Origin: CAYFUR01 sp964346275
Lineage (GTDB): Bacteria > Sumerlaeota > Sumerlaeia > SLMS01
Length of the DNA stretch: 25,264 bases
Assembly (NCBI GenBank): GCA_964346275.1
Contig: CAYFUR010000052.1
Coordinates: 1-25,264 of the forward strand
Direction: 5' to 3'
Position 1 is the first letter of the stretch. The number at the start of each line of letters is the position of its first letter. The position numbers and the translations under genes are program-made. Under the pieces are notes generated by a model. It searched no databases. It was not told the origin of the DNA and saw only the letters and a program-made list of their open reading frames with translations. Positions 14,983 through 24,290 of this stretch are shown here, piece after piece.

Positions 14983-17900
14983 ATGCTGCCGTATAGACTG
15001 AAAATGACTGCCTTCGGGCCTTATGCCGGAACCTCGGTCATCGATTTCCGTGATCTGAGGGAAAAGCGATTCTTTCTGATTACCGGGGCGACTGGCGCGG
15101 GAAAATCGACGATCCTCGATGCCCTCTGTTTCGCGCTCTATGGCGACACGTCGGGGGGCGAGCGCGCCGCCGACGAAATGCGAAGCGATTACGCCGAACC
15201 AGGCCTCCATACCGAAGTCCTTCTCGATTTCGCGCTGGGCGAGCGGCAGTATCGCATCAGCCGGAAACCGCGCCAGGAAATCGCCAGGCAGCGCGGCACG
15301 GGCACACGCACCCTCAATCCGGAAGCAACCCTCTGGGACCGGACAGAGTGCGGCCCCGAAGATGAAGGCCACGTGCTGGCCACCGGGGTTCGTGATGTTG
15401 GCGAGCAGGTGGTCCAACTTCTTGGCTTTCAGGCCGACCAATTCCGGCAGGTGGTTGTGCTGCCCCAGGGCCGTTTCCGGGAAGTGCTTTCCGCCGATTC
15501 CGCCAAGCGCGAAGAAATCCTGAAAATGCTCTTCCGGACGGATCGCTTCGAAGCGCTCGAGAGCGAATTGCGCGAACGGCGATTAGGACTGAAACAACAC
15601 GTTGAATCACTCGCGGAGAAGCAGGCGGGCATCCTCGAGGATCTCGGGGTGGAGAATGAAGAAAAGCTCGGTGAACACGTCAAAAGCCTGGAAGAAAATG
15701 AAAAGCAATCCAACGATGAATTGAAACGTCTAGACAAAGAGCGTTCCGAGGCCATCGAAGCACTCAACAAGGGGCGCGAGGGGAATCGCCGCCTCGACGA
15801 ACAGAAGGCGGCGGAGGAGCGGGTCCGGGAACTCGAGGAGCAGGCGCCGCGGACCGAAGAGAAGAAAGAGACCCTCGCCAGGGCGGAAAAGGCGCATTCG
15901 CTGGAGCCCTATTCCCGGAACGCGAGAAAAGCGCGTGAGGAACTGGCGGAGCGCGCGGAGTCATTGGCAAATGCCAAGAGGGAGTTGGAAAGGGCGGAGA
16001 AGGCCCTTGCCGCTGCACGGGAAAAAGAGAAGGAGGCGCTCGCGCGCGAACCGGAAGTCAAACGGCTGCAAACGGAGGCGAGCCGTCTGGAATCGCTGAA
16101 GAGTCAGGCGGAATCGCTTGGTGCCGCCTTCGAAAAGCGCGGCGAAAAGCAGAGACAGGTCAACAAAACCTCCGGGGACTATGATAAACTGAAACAGGCT
16201 TGTAAAAGAGTGGAGGAAGAGTTGGAGAAGGATCGGTCGCGCATCGAAGCCAGGCGCCTTCAGCGCGAAGGGCTGGAGGGGCTTCACGCGGCCGCAAGGG
16301 AGAAAGAACGCGTCTATACAAACCGCGCTCAGCATGCCCGTTTCGAGAAGGAACTGGAAGAAAAGTCGGGCCGCCTGGAGAAATGCAAAGCCGGAGAAAA
16401 GGGCGGGGAAGATCGCCTGAAAAAGGCGAAGGACGCGCTTCGGTCGCTCCGGCGCGCACGCGACGAGGCCCGGGCAGCGATCCTCGCCCAATCCCTCGAG
16501 AGCGGCCACCCCTGCCCCGTTTGCGGGTCCACGCATCACCCCGCTCCTGCCGATTCCGGCGAAGAGCTGCCGGGTGAAGAGGCGATCAGGGAACAGGAGG
16601 AGTTGGTGGAAGCACGGGAAGCGGATCTTGCCACACTCCAGGAAGAGCGCCGAGAAACGGAAAGTGGGATCACCACGCTTCGCGAACGGCTTCGCCACTT
16701 GGAGGATGCCCTGGGAGAGCAAGCCGGGGAATCCCTGGACGCCTTGGGAGTGGCAAGAGAGGAAGCCTTGCGGAAACTGCATGACGCGGAATCCGCCGTG
16801 AAGTCTTTGGAGAAGGACGAAGAAGATTTCCAATCAAAACAGAAGGATCTCGATCAGAAGAAAGACCGTCTAGACGAGCTGGACAAGATACTGGAAAAGG
16901 AACGCCAGGACCTGGCCGCCCTGTCGGGCGAGGTGTCGACCCTGGAGAAGAACCTGCCCGAAGAACTTCGCGAGACCGTTGCCATTGAGACGGCGCTGGC
17001 CAGGGCGGAGGAGCAGATGTCCGTAATTCAATCGGACATGGAGAAGGCCCGTTCCGAAAGGGAGCAGGCCGCCCAATCGGCCGCCACCTGGAAATCCCGG
17101 TTGGAAAGCGCCGAAAAAGAGGCCAGGAGCGCCGAAGAGAAGGCGGCGAGAGAGGAAGAGGCGCTTCGCAAGCAGATCGAGGAAGCCGGGTTCGCCGATC
17201 AGGCCGGCCTGGAAGCCGCCCGCGAGAACATTGAGCGTATGGATGTCCTGAAGAAACAAATCAAGGAATTTGGCGAAAACCTGAAATCAGCTCGTGACCG
17301 GAAGAAGCAGGCGGAGGAAAACGCCAAGGGCCTTGTGCGAACGAATCTGGAAGATTTGGAAAGTGCTTATCGGAAGATCGAGGACGCCCTCGGAGCCAGG
17401 CGCGAGAAAATCGGTGAAATCAAGAAGGAGCTGGAAAACCTGCGGAAACGCATCAAGGAATACGAGCAGGTGAAAGCCAGCCTGGAAAAGGAACGCACTC
17501 GCCTGGAAGATGTTGTTGCTCCCGTGGCCGAGGTGGCCGCGGGCCGCAAACCCAACCTGAAGGGGGTCAGTCTCCAGCGCTTTGTCCTGGGCGCCCTGCT
17601 CGAGGATGTGCTGGTGGCGGCGAACGCGCGGCTGCGGAAAATGACACGGGGGCGCTATATGCTCCTGATCCAGCAGGACCGCCAGTCCGGGAAGAAAAAG
17701 GCCGGCCTCGACCTGGAAGTGATGGATGACTATACGGGCCAGGCGCGTCCCGTTTCCACGCTATCGGGCGGCGAAGGGTTCATGGCCTCGCTTTCCCTGG
17801 CGCTTGGTTTATCGGATGTCGTCACCAGCCATTCCGGCGGGGTTCGTCTCGACACGATTTTTGTCGACGAAGGCTTTGGCAGCTTGGATGCGGAATCACT

Positions 17901-18054
17901 CGATCTCGCCGTCAATACACTGATCGACCTGCAGAAGGGCGGCCGCCTGGTCGGCGTGATTTCCCATGTGGAAGAAATGCGCCAGCAGATCGATGCGCGG
18001 CTTGAAATCACTGCCGGCCGCTCGGGCAGCAAAGCTGCCTTCGTGGTTTCCTGA
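14983..18054 (+). CDS. sbcC: Nuclease SbcCD subunit C (Rad50-type SMC ATPase)
   Basis: The ATPase subunit of SbcCD has 1023 residues. It starts MLPYRLKMTAFGPYAGT and has Walker A GATGAGKST (35-43), a Q-loop region VVVLPQGRFREVL, two long heptad-rich arms (about 195-500 and 525-870), and a zinc hook CPVC at residues 511-514 in the middle of the protein. The ABC signature LSGGEG is at 927-932 and Walker B is at FVDEGFGSLD (D962, E963). Length and arm symmetry are normal for SbcC. Hooks of two SbcC protomers join through zinc, and the head domains drive SbcD nuclease activity. The ATG has GGAAGAGGG upstream. The gene converges on the RapA-like gene with a 127-base gap that holds only a small imperfect hairpin around 18133-18146. 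Confidence 0.97.
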   Translation: MLPYRLKMTAFGPYAGTSVIDFRDLREKRFFLITGATGAGKSTILDALCFALYGDTSGGERAADEMRSDYAEPGLHTEVLLDFALGERQYRISRKPRQEIARQRGTGTRTLNPEATLWDRTECGPEDEGHVLATGVRDVGEQVVQLLGFQADQFRQVVVLPQGRFREVLSADSAKREEILKMLFRTDRFEALESELRERRLGLKQHVESLAEKQAGILEDLGVENEEKLGEHVKSLEENEKQSNDELKRLDKERSEAIEALNKGREGNRRLDEQKAAEERVRELEEQAPRTEEKKETLARAEKAHSLEPYSRNARKAREELAERAESLANAKRELERAEKALAAAREKEKEALAREPEVKRLQTEASRLESLKSQAESLGAAFEKRGEKQRQVNKTSGDYDKLKQACKRVEEELEKDRSRIEARRLQREGLEGLHAAAREKERVYTNRAQHARFEKELEEKSGRLEKCKAGEKGGEDRLKKAKDALRSLRRARDEARAAILAQSLESGHPCPVCGSTHHPAPADSGEELPGEEAIREQEELVEAREADLATLQEERRETESGITTLRERLRHLEDALGEQAGESLDALGVAREEALRKLHDAESAVKSLEKDEEDFQSKQKDLDQKKDRLDELDKILEKERQDLAALSGEVSTLEKNLPEELRETVAIETALARAEEQMSVIQSDMEKARSEREQAAQSAATWKSRLESAEKEARSAEEKAAREEEALRKQIEEAGFADQAGLEAARENIERMDVLKKQIKEFGENLKSARDRKKQAEENAKGLVRTNLEDLESAYRKIEDALGARREKIGEIKKELENLRKRIKEYEQVKASLEKERTRLEDVVAPVAEVAAGRKPNLKGVSLQRFVLGALLEDVLVAANARLRKMTRGRYMLLIQQDRQSGKKKAGLDLEVMDDYTGQARPVSTLSGGEGFMASLSLALGLSDVVTSHSGGVRLDTIFVDEGFGSLDAESLDLAVNTLIDLQKGGRLVGVISHVEEMRQQIDARLEITAGRSGSKAAFVVS

Positions 18055-18181
18055 TGCGCTGAGAGCTTTCACCGCTTCTTCCGTTGGGACGGGGCATGGC
18101 ACGTGAGGTCTCGAATACGGAGATCCTCTTCTCCAGGTGGTCCTGGGAGATCGCGACATTGAAGGAATTGTGCGCCAGCCG

Positions 18182-21100
18182 TCACTTTTCGGGAAGCATG
18201 AAAACCGCGGATTCGAGATCAACGTGGAGGGTCTGGAAGTGCCGGAGCACGGTGGCGATTTCCGGTTCACTCAGTTCGTGTGAGGGATGGACGCGGGTAA
18301 AGACTTCGCACACGAGATCTTCAAACTCCTCCAGCCTTTGCGGCAGCGTTTTCTCGATCTCCTCTTCGAGAGCCTCCAACGCGCTCCAGACCAGCCCACG
18401 CGCTTTTGCGTCCCACGCTTCCCCTAAATCTTCAGCCAGCTCGGGGGCGCCCTCCAGCGACTTGTCTCCCTTGATGAACTCGCCTCGATACGCCAGCGGG
18501 CTCTCTTCCTGATCGATCAGGCCGCCATCCAAATTCACGGCAAGGCGCTGCATGCGGGTAGCGAAAAGCCGGGCGCTTTTCGAGAGAAGAGGGGGTTGGA
18601 TATCGATGGGAAGCTCTCGCACGCTATCAAAAAAATCCGGCGGAATCGATATCCGGAAGGTGCAGAGGAGTGCTGGCTCTTCCAGGCCTTTTCTGCGTAT
18701 GACGGCGGCGCGGTCCGGAGATTCAATCATTGCGAGCCGCGCCATGGTCCTCACGAGAGGGTGGCCGGGAGAAAAGAATTCGAGGCGTTCGTGGCGCACC
18801 GCCTTTTCGCGATTAAAATAGCCAATCATTTCCGACAGGATGCCGGGCATGCCGTGGAGGGAATGGAATTCGCCGACGGTCGCGCTCACTCGGCCGTCCT
18901 TTTGTTCGTCCACCATGGACTCGAATAGGGAAGCATAGCCCAGGGAATATTTCTTCAGCTCTTCCAACTCATAGTCATCTTTCAGTTCGCTCGAGATGCG
19001 TTGGGCTTCTTCCACGCCAACGGCGTCGCGCACGAGCAATGCGGCGTTTTCGCGCTCTCGCGCTTCCTCCAGGTATTCCGCCGTTTCGTCGATCAGGTCC
19101 AGAACGCCCGTGGCTCCCTCGTCTATACAAAACTTCAGGGCGCGGAACACAATGCGGTCCAGCTCGGATTCCACGGGAGCGATGGATTCATTGAAGACTC
19201 CCACGCCGTCGGCAAGGAAATCAAACAGCGCCTCGTCGAGCTGCCCCTTGGCCACAAGAACCTGTGAATCAACGTCCATTTCCTCGCTGCGGCCCACGCG
19301 GTCGCAGCGCCCAATGCGCTGTTCCACCATCCAGGGCGCAAACGGCAGATCGAAATGCACCACGTGCGTGGCAAACTGGAAGTTTCTTCCCTCGCCGCCC
19401 AGTTCGTCGGAGATCAAAACGCTGCCGCCGAGGAATTCCTGGAACTCGAACGAGTTTTTTTCCCGTTCCACGCGCGGCTGCAGGGCCGTCATTTCAAACA
19501 CTTCCGCATCATCGCCGAGCGCTTTTCGCAGAAGGAGGTATAGCGGATGCACATTCGATTCGAAACTCGTAAAGACCAGGACGTGCGAATCGGGATCGTC
19601 CTTGAAGGTCGTTTTCAGAAAGGCGAGGAAGGCTTGAAAACGTCCGCTCCGAGCCAACTGGCGAAGCGTCGCATCGATGGCCCTGCTGGCGCGCTTCCAT
19701 TTCTCGGCCGCCTTCCCCATGCGCTCGAGCACGTCTTCCTCGCCCGGCAGATCGCCCAGTTCTTCCATCGCGCGCAGAGACAATAGAATCGGGTCCGCGG
19801 TGACTCCCTCGTGGCGCTCCAGAGTTCCCTGGCGCGCTTCGACCCAATCCGCCAGAGCGAGCGGCGAGCTGTGCGCCGCCTGGATCAGGGCGGCCGCGAC
19901 GCGCTGTGCCGAAATATTTTCCGACAGCTTTTCCTTCTTCAAAAGGTCCAGCCATTCGCGCGAGAGATCGACGGCGGTGCTCTCTTCCGTTGTGGGCTTG
20001 TATTCGACCGGGTCCACGATACGGAAGGGGAGGGCGACTTCTTCCTCGAGGAATTTGCGCCGATAGCGCAGCATGCGCGCGCCGGGGTAATAACGATCCA
20101 CCACCAGCGAGGCGACCCGGTGCAACTTGTGGCGGCCCGCGCGGTCATCGTCTCCCTGGCTCAGAAGTTCCTGAATCTCCTCGTCGTCTATATCCACCTC
20201 ATCCCAGAGCATCCGCACATCTTCGATATGCGGGCGGGGCTGGCGGATCGCTTTGAGCATTTTTTCGATGCGGGCCTCCCGCTCCTGCAGCGATTGCATT
20301 TCCCCGGGTTTTTTCAAGTGGCCGTATAGCTTTGGGTCCAGCACCTGGAAAAGGCGCAGAAGATTCATCGCGTCGTCGGAAACGGGCGTCGCGGTCAAAA
20401 GCAGGACCGCATGGGCTTTCTTGCTCAGGCGGATAAACGCCTGGACCAGTCGTTCGTCATGGAGGATCCGATGGGCCTCGTCGACGACCAGGATGTTCGG
20501 TTCGTTACGGATGGCGAAGCTCCGCGCACGCTCGTGCGGCAGGATAATCCCCGTGCTGTCCTCGTCGTATTCCTCTTCATCCAGGTCGAAGATCAGCTTG
20601 CCGAACTTGCCATACATTTCGAAGGCCCACTGGGCCGTGAGTGACTCCGGGACGAAGATCGATGTGGTCCAGTCGGGAAAATACTTCTTCAGCGTGGAAA
20701 GGATCAGTCCCGCTTCCACGGTTTTGCCGAGACCGACTTCATCGGCCAGGAGAAAGCGGGGACGGCCGAACTGCAGCGCATAGCGCGCCGCGTTGATCTG
20801 GTGGGGGATCGGCAGCATCCGGGCCCCATTATAGCCGACGATGCCCATGCTGCGTTCCGTCGCATTGAAAAACGATTCCAGCAGGCAGGCCCGGGCGCTG
20901 ACGAGTTTCCACGGGGCCAGGTCAAATTGCGACAGCATGTCCGCCGTGTCCGGAGCCATGGAACCTTCGTGCACGGAGAGTTCGTACTCCGGCACTTCCA
21001 CCGTCCGGTCGCCAGCCTCCACTTCATAGCGATAAACCTCAGTGTCCAGAGGATTGAGGCAGCGGACCACCTTGACGAGATGATCTTCCCAGCTTGCTTC

Positions 21101-21289
21101 GTCGGTATGGCGGATGCGATAGCGGCGCAGATCATGAGCGGGCGATTTCATCGGCACGGCGCCCAGGGAGATGGGTTTCAGATCCGCAATATTATCCATC
21201 ATGTCGGAAACGCGATAGAGTTGGGGAGTGATCAGCCCCTTCGGAAACACGATCATTCCGATTTTCAAAGGGGTTGATGATTTCGCCAT
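18182..21289 (-). CDS. RapA-like SNF2-family ATPase
   Basis: The protein has 1035 residues. Helicase motif I is LADEVGLGKT (181-190), motif II DEAH (270-273) and motif III LTATP (298-302). The second RecA lobe has VLVFTSFESN (570-579) and ISDELGGEGRNFQFATHVVHFDLP followed by EQRIGRCDRVGR (about 626-667, split here as ISDELGGEGRNFQF and EQRIGRCDRVGR). This closely follows E. coli RapA, which releases stalled RNA polymerase. Motifs IPHQ before motif I and GHPLVR in the C-terminal third also match that family. The first 130 residues differ from RapA's Tudor-like pair as I remember it. The start is the ATG at 21289 with AAAGG eight bases upstream; the frame is open further back to 21454 into the end of dnaG. 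It lies 46 bases downstream of dnaG on the same strand. It could instead be another SNF2 subfamily member. Confidence 0.88.
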   Translation of the reverse strand: MAKSSTPLKIGMIVFPKGLITPQLYRVSDMMDNIADLKPISLGAVPMKSPAHDLRRYRIRHTDEASWEDHLVKVVRCLNPLDTEVYRYEVEAGDRTVEVPEYELSVHEGSMAPDTADMLSQFDLAPWKLVSARACLLESFFNATERSMGIVGYNGARMLPIPHQINAARYALQFGRPRFLLADEVGLGKTVEAGLILSTLKKYFPDWTTSIFVPESLTAQWAFEMYGKFGKLIFDLDEEEYDEDSTGIILPHERARSFAIRNEPNILVVDEAHRILHDERLVQAFIRLSKKAHAVLLLTATPVSDDAMNLLRLFQVLDPKLYGHLKKPGEMQSLQEREARIEKMLKAIRQPRPHIEDVRMLWDEVDIDDEEIQELLSQGDDDRAGRHKLHRVASLVVDRYYPGARMLRYRRKFLEEEVALPFRIVDPVEYKPTTEESTAVDLSREWLDLLKKEKLSENISAQRVAAALIQAAHSSPLALADWVEARQGTLERHEGVTADPILLSLRAMEELGDLPGEEDVLERMGKAAEKWKRASRAIDATLRQLARSGRFQAFLAFLKTTFKDDPDSHVLVFTSFESNVHPLYLLLRKALGDDAEVFEMTALQPRVEREKNSFEFQEFLGGSVLISDELGGEGRNFQFATHVVHFDLPFAPWMVEQRIGRCDRVGRSEEMDVDSQVLVAKGQLDEALFDFLADGVGVFNESIAPVESELDRIVFRALKFCIDEGATGVLDLIDETAEYLEEARERENAALLVRDAVGVEEAQRISSELKDDYELEELKKYSLGYASLFESMVDEQKDGRVSATVGEFHSLHGMPGILSEMIGYFNREKAVRHERLEFFSPGHPLVRTMARLAMIESPDRAAVIRRKGLEEPALLCTFRISIPPDFFDSVRELPIDIQPPLLSKSARLFATRMQRLAVNLDGGLIDQEESPLAYRGEFIKGDKSLEGAPELAEDLGEAWDAKARGLVWSALEALEEEIEKTLPQRLEEFEDLVCEVFTRVHPSHELSEPEIATVLRHFQTLHVDLESAVFMLPEK

Positions 21290-21335
21290 GAGAGATGCCT
21301 TTCTTTCGATAAATGCTTGGGGATTCTGCGGGTGA

Positions 21336-23201
21336 TCACGATAGGGCGGACCGGCCGCTGCGCGTGGCGAAGTCCTTTGTCCGAAGATAGCGGCCGGACT
21401 GTTTGAGGCGTGTCTGGTGTTCGTGGTGATAAGCCGCCAGAATGCGCGCCGCATCCTCGCCTTCCAGAATCTTCTCGTCGATCATGGAAAGCCACTTCCT
21501 CGTGAGTCCCAGCTGATAACGCTCCTGCAGGCGGCGAAGCAACTCTTTCGCGGCCTCTTCCGGCTCGCCCATCGGGCTGTCCCACGCCAGAACCGATGTC
21601 AGGATGCGGTAGTCGCCGGGATAGTCTCCCTCCGCTTCCATCTCGTCGATCAGCGTCTGCACGTAATCATGGTGGTCATAGAAATAAAAGATCCACATTT
21701 GAAGCCGTTCGTCGTTGACCCAGTCATAATGCAGTCCTGCGCGAATAATTTCGAGGGCCTCCGCCGACTCCAGCATGATTTTCAGCAGGTTTCTTTCCAG
21801 GGCGTCATAGGCGGGCGCATGAGGCCCGGCCGGTGTTGGCTGCTGCGGTGTTTCTTCTTTTTCCGAGTCCCGCTTTTCCGCGCGCCGGTCCTGTTTGCTT
21901 TTCTGCTCCAGAATCTGATCGAGCGCCACCCGGGGCAGATTGCCCAGGCGGCGAAGCAACCGCGCGATGGCCCCTTCCCGCATGACTTCGTTGGTGAAGG
22001 AGAGCAGCACCGGACCCAGCCGTTCCACCAGCTCCGCCTGGCCGGCGAGTGTGCGCAGGTCGAGGCTTTCCGCGTGCCGCTGCAGCGCGAAGTCGAAAAA
22101 CTCGTCCGCCCCGTCCATCTTCTTGCGCAGAGCGTCCGGGCCCTCCCGGCGAAGGAACGTATCCGGGTCGTCTTCCTCGGGCAGGAGGATCACGCGCACA
22201 TCGAAGCCCGCTCTCAAAAGCGGTTCGCCCCCTTTGAGCATCGCCTTCACACCCGCCGGGTCGCCGTCATAGAGAAAGAAGGCCTTTTGCGTGAAACGCT
22301 TGAGAAGCCGCGCCTGGTCCTCCGTCAGCGCCGTGCCCAGGCTGGCGACCGCTTGCCTGAACCCATGGGCATGCGCCATGAGCACATCCATGTAGCCTTC
22401 GCAGAGGATCGCGTAACCGCTCTGGAGAATCTCCTTCTGGGCGATATCCAGCGCATAGAGGATGCGGCTTTTTTTGTAGATCTCGGTTTCCGCCGAGTTG
22501 AAATACTTGGCGACGCCTTCCTCCTTGGAAAGCAACCGCCCGCCGAATCCCGCCGTCTTGCCGTTGGTGTCGCGGATGGGAAAGATCAGGCGGTCGCGGA
22601 ACCGATCATACACGCGTCCCCGCTCGCTGCGAACGCAGAGGCCCGCATCGACCAGCGTGCTCTCCTCGAACCCGAGGCGCAGCAGATGCTTCTTGAGGGA
22701 ATCCCAGCTTTTCGGAGCCGCGCCGAGGAGGAATCTTTCGCTCAACTCGGGCTCAATGCCTCGCTCCGGCAAGTAGGCATTGGCGGGCGGATAACGTTCC
22801 TTCAGGAGATTATCGCGAAACCAGGCGAGTGCCGCTTCGTTCGCCGTGTATAAACGCTGCTGTAGATCCTGGCGCTGCTTGCGGTCTTCCGGTGTCGCAA
22901 ATCCCGTCCGGGGCAGCTCGATATCCAGTTCGTCGGCAAGCCGCTCCACCGCCTCCATGAACTCGAGCCGGTCGGCCTTCATCAGAAAGTCGATCACCGA
23001 CCCGCCCACGCCGCAGCCGAAGCAGTGGAACATCCCGCGGCTGGGCGTCACGGTGAAACTCGGCGTCTTCTCCTCATGAAAGGGACAGCATCCCTTGTAG
23101 CGCGTGCCCGCACGCTTCAACGCCACCCGCCGCCCGATCACTTCGACGATATCGGCCTGGTTTTTAATCTGGCGGATGATTTCGCGCAGGTCGTTTCCCA
23201 T
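21336..23201 (-). CDS. dnaG: DNA primase DnaG
   Basis: The primase makes RNA primers at the replication fork. It has 621 residues. The N-terminal CHC2 zinc domain has CPFHEEKTPSF (C39, H42) and CFGCGVGG (C60, C63). The catalytic core contains YDRFRDRLIFPI, then Toprim motifs CEGYMDV (E268) and YDGDPAG (D312, D314). A Gln/Pro-rich linker (about 435-465) precedes a helical C-terminal domain, the usual helicase-interaction region. The ATG at 23201 has GGGAAAG nine bases upstream and begins the canonical N terminus; the open frame reaches 23279, but that extension does not look like primase. The flanking genes are not rpsU and rpoD, the common dnaG partners. The RapA-like gene follows within 46 bases. 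Confidence 0.96.
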   Translation of the reverse strand: MGNDLREIIRQIKNQADIVEVIGRRVALKRAGTRYKGCCPFHEEKTPSFTVTPSRGMFHCFGCGVGGSVIDFLMKADRLEFMEAVERLADELDIELPRTGFATPEDRKQRQDLQQRLYTANEAALAWFRDNLLKERYPPANAYLPERGIEPELSERFLLGAAPKSWDSLKKHLLRLGFEESTLVDAGLCVRSERGRVYDRFRDRLIFPIRDTNGKTAGFGGRLLSKEEGVAKYFNSAETEIYKKSRILYALDIAQKEILQSGYAILCEGYMDVLMAHAHGFRQAVASLGTALTEDQARLLKRFTQKAFFLYDGDPAGVKAMLKGGEPLLRAGFDVRVILLPEEDDPDTFLRREGPDALRKKMDGADEFFDFALQRHAESLDLRTLAGQAELVERLGPVLLSFTNEVMREGAIARLLRRLGNLPRVALDQILEQKSKQDRRAEKRDSEKEETPQQPTPAGPHAPAYDALERNLLKIMLESAEALEIIRAGLHYDWVNDERLQMWIFYFYDHHDYVQTLIDEMEAEGDYPGDYRILTSVLAWDSPMGEPEEAAKELLRRLQERYQLGLTRKWLSMIDEKILEGEDAARILAAYHHEHQTRLKQSGRYLRTKDFATRSGRSALS

Positions 23202-23337
23202 CAGATACTTTCCCAATTGCTTCCGTTTTGATTGCCAGGAATCCGCAGTTCCCACAAAAGCCGCAGCCCAAAGACTCAAAGCGGCCCAGAATTTCCTTTA
23301 CAGGGTCATGCCACGAGTCCGCTCATCTCTTAATAAA

Positions 23338-24282
23338 ATGTCGACTCAGCCGATCTCTCCAGAAGTCCGCCGCTTGCTTGAGCCTGTCCTCGGCGAGGGT
23401 ATTCAGCTCGAATCGCTCCTCAACAGAGGAGCAACTGGAACAGTCTATCTCGCTTGGGACGATTATCACAAGCGAAGCCTTGTGGTGAAACTCCTCGAGG
23501 TTGGAAAAGAGTTTTCGCAACATGACCGCGAGATTCTCGAAGAACGCCTCACAGCCTGTCTTCATCTCCGCCACTCTCATCTCGTTACGACTCTCGATGC
23601 GGGTCTTCTTCCCGGAGAACGCCATTTCTTCCAGTTGATGGAATTCGTTCCGGGGATGCCGCTTGGTGATTTTACGCGCCTGGTGGAAAAAGATCTGACC
23701 ATCGGCGGGCTGATCGACCTGATCTTCCAAGCCGCGTCCGGCCTGGTTGAGATTCACCGGGCCGGTCTTGTCCATTGCGATGTCAAGCCTCGGAATATTC
23801 TCGTTTCCGCTCCGCCTCCCTGCGCTTACCTCACTGATTTCAGCCCTCTCCTGCAGCCTCAACGGGAGGAGGCGGGAACAGTGCTCGACTTGCCGGGAAC
23901 CCCAGCCTTTGTGGCTCCCGAGCAAATTTTTTCCGCCCGTTTTGGCCCGGAGGCTGACATCTTTGCCCTCGCCATGACAATCTACGTCATTCTCGCTCGT
24001 GCACCAGCCTACGATGCCAGAACTCCCCGTGAACACCTTTTTGCCCATATTCATCGCGACCCGATTCCCCTGCGCCGGCGAAACAGAAGCTGGCCCGCGG
24101 AACTGGACCGTGCCCTCGCCCGCAGCCTTTCCCGCCATCCCGGGGAGCGGCATCCCTCCGCCGATCAACTCGCCGCGGACGTGGCAACCGCCCTTCGGCC
24201 GCACACGCCTCTTCGGCTGATTTCTTTCTTCGACGGATCGCTCTCCCGCTTTTCCAGCGGAGAAATCCCCATTAACTTTTAA
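23338..24282 (+). CDS. Minimal Ser/Thr protein kinase with altered HRD and DFG motifs
   Basis: The protein has 314 residues and is almost entirely a Hanks-type kinase domain. The nucleotide loop is NRGATGTVY (29-37), the ATP lysine K51 (VVKLLEV), and the catalytic loop VHCDVKPRNIL (145-155), with Cys in place of the HRD arginine. DFS (167-169) replaces DFG. GTPAFVAPEQ is at 187-196 and EADIFALAMTIYVIL follows. Catalytic D148, K150, N153 and D167 are present, so activity is possible, as in non-RD kinases. I see no membrane segment or sensor domain. The ATG at 23338 lacks a clear ribosome site; an ATG at 23308 is a second option. The gene diverges from dnaG across 136 bases and ends eight bases from the convergent response regulator. 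Confidence 0.85.
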   Translation: MSTQPISPEVRRLLEPVLGEGIQLESLLNRGATGTVYLAWDDYHKRSLVVKLLEVGKEFSQHDREILEERLTACLHLRHSHLVTTLDAGLLPGERHFFQLMEFVPGMPLGDFTRLVEKDLTIGGLIDLIFQAASGLVEIHRAGLVHCDVKPRNILVSAPPPCAYLTDFSPLLQPQREEAGTVLDLPGTPAFVAPEQIFSARFGPEADIFALAMTIYVILARAPAYDARTPREHLFAHIHRDPIPLRRRNRSWPAELDRALARSLSRHPGERHPSADQLAADVATALRPHTPLRLISFFDGSLSRFSSGEIPINF

Positions 24283-24290
24283 CGGATGGA

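Noticed and set aside
18133..18146. A CCAGG/CCTGG hairpin between sbcC and the RapA-like gene as a terminator
   Set aside because: Only five perfect pairs with a bulge beyond, and no T-tract on either strand.
21417..22853. A 478-codon plus-strand open frame opposite dnaG
   Set aside because: It is antisense to conserved primase motifs and has no recognisable domain. The same reasoning applies to the long frames opposite the oxidoreductase (3266-4315), the LacI gene (10915-11967) and the AAA+-like gene (12214-13407).
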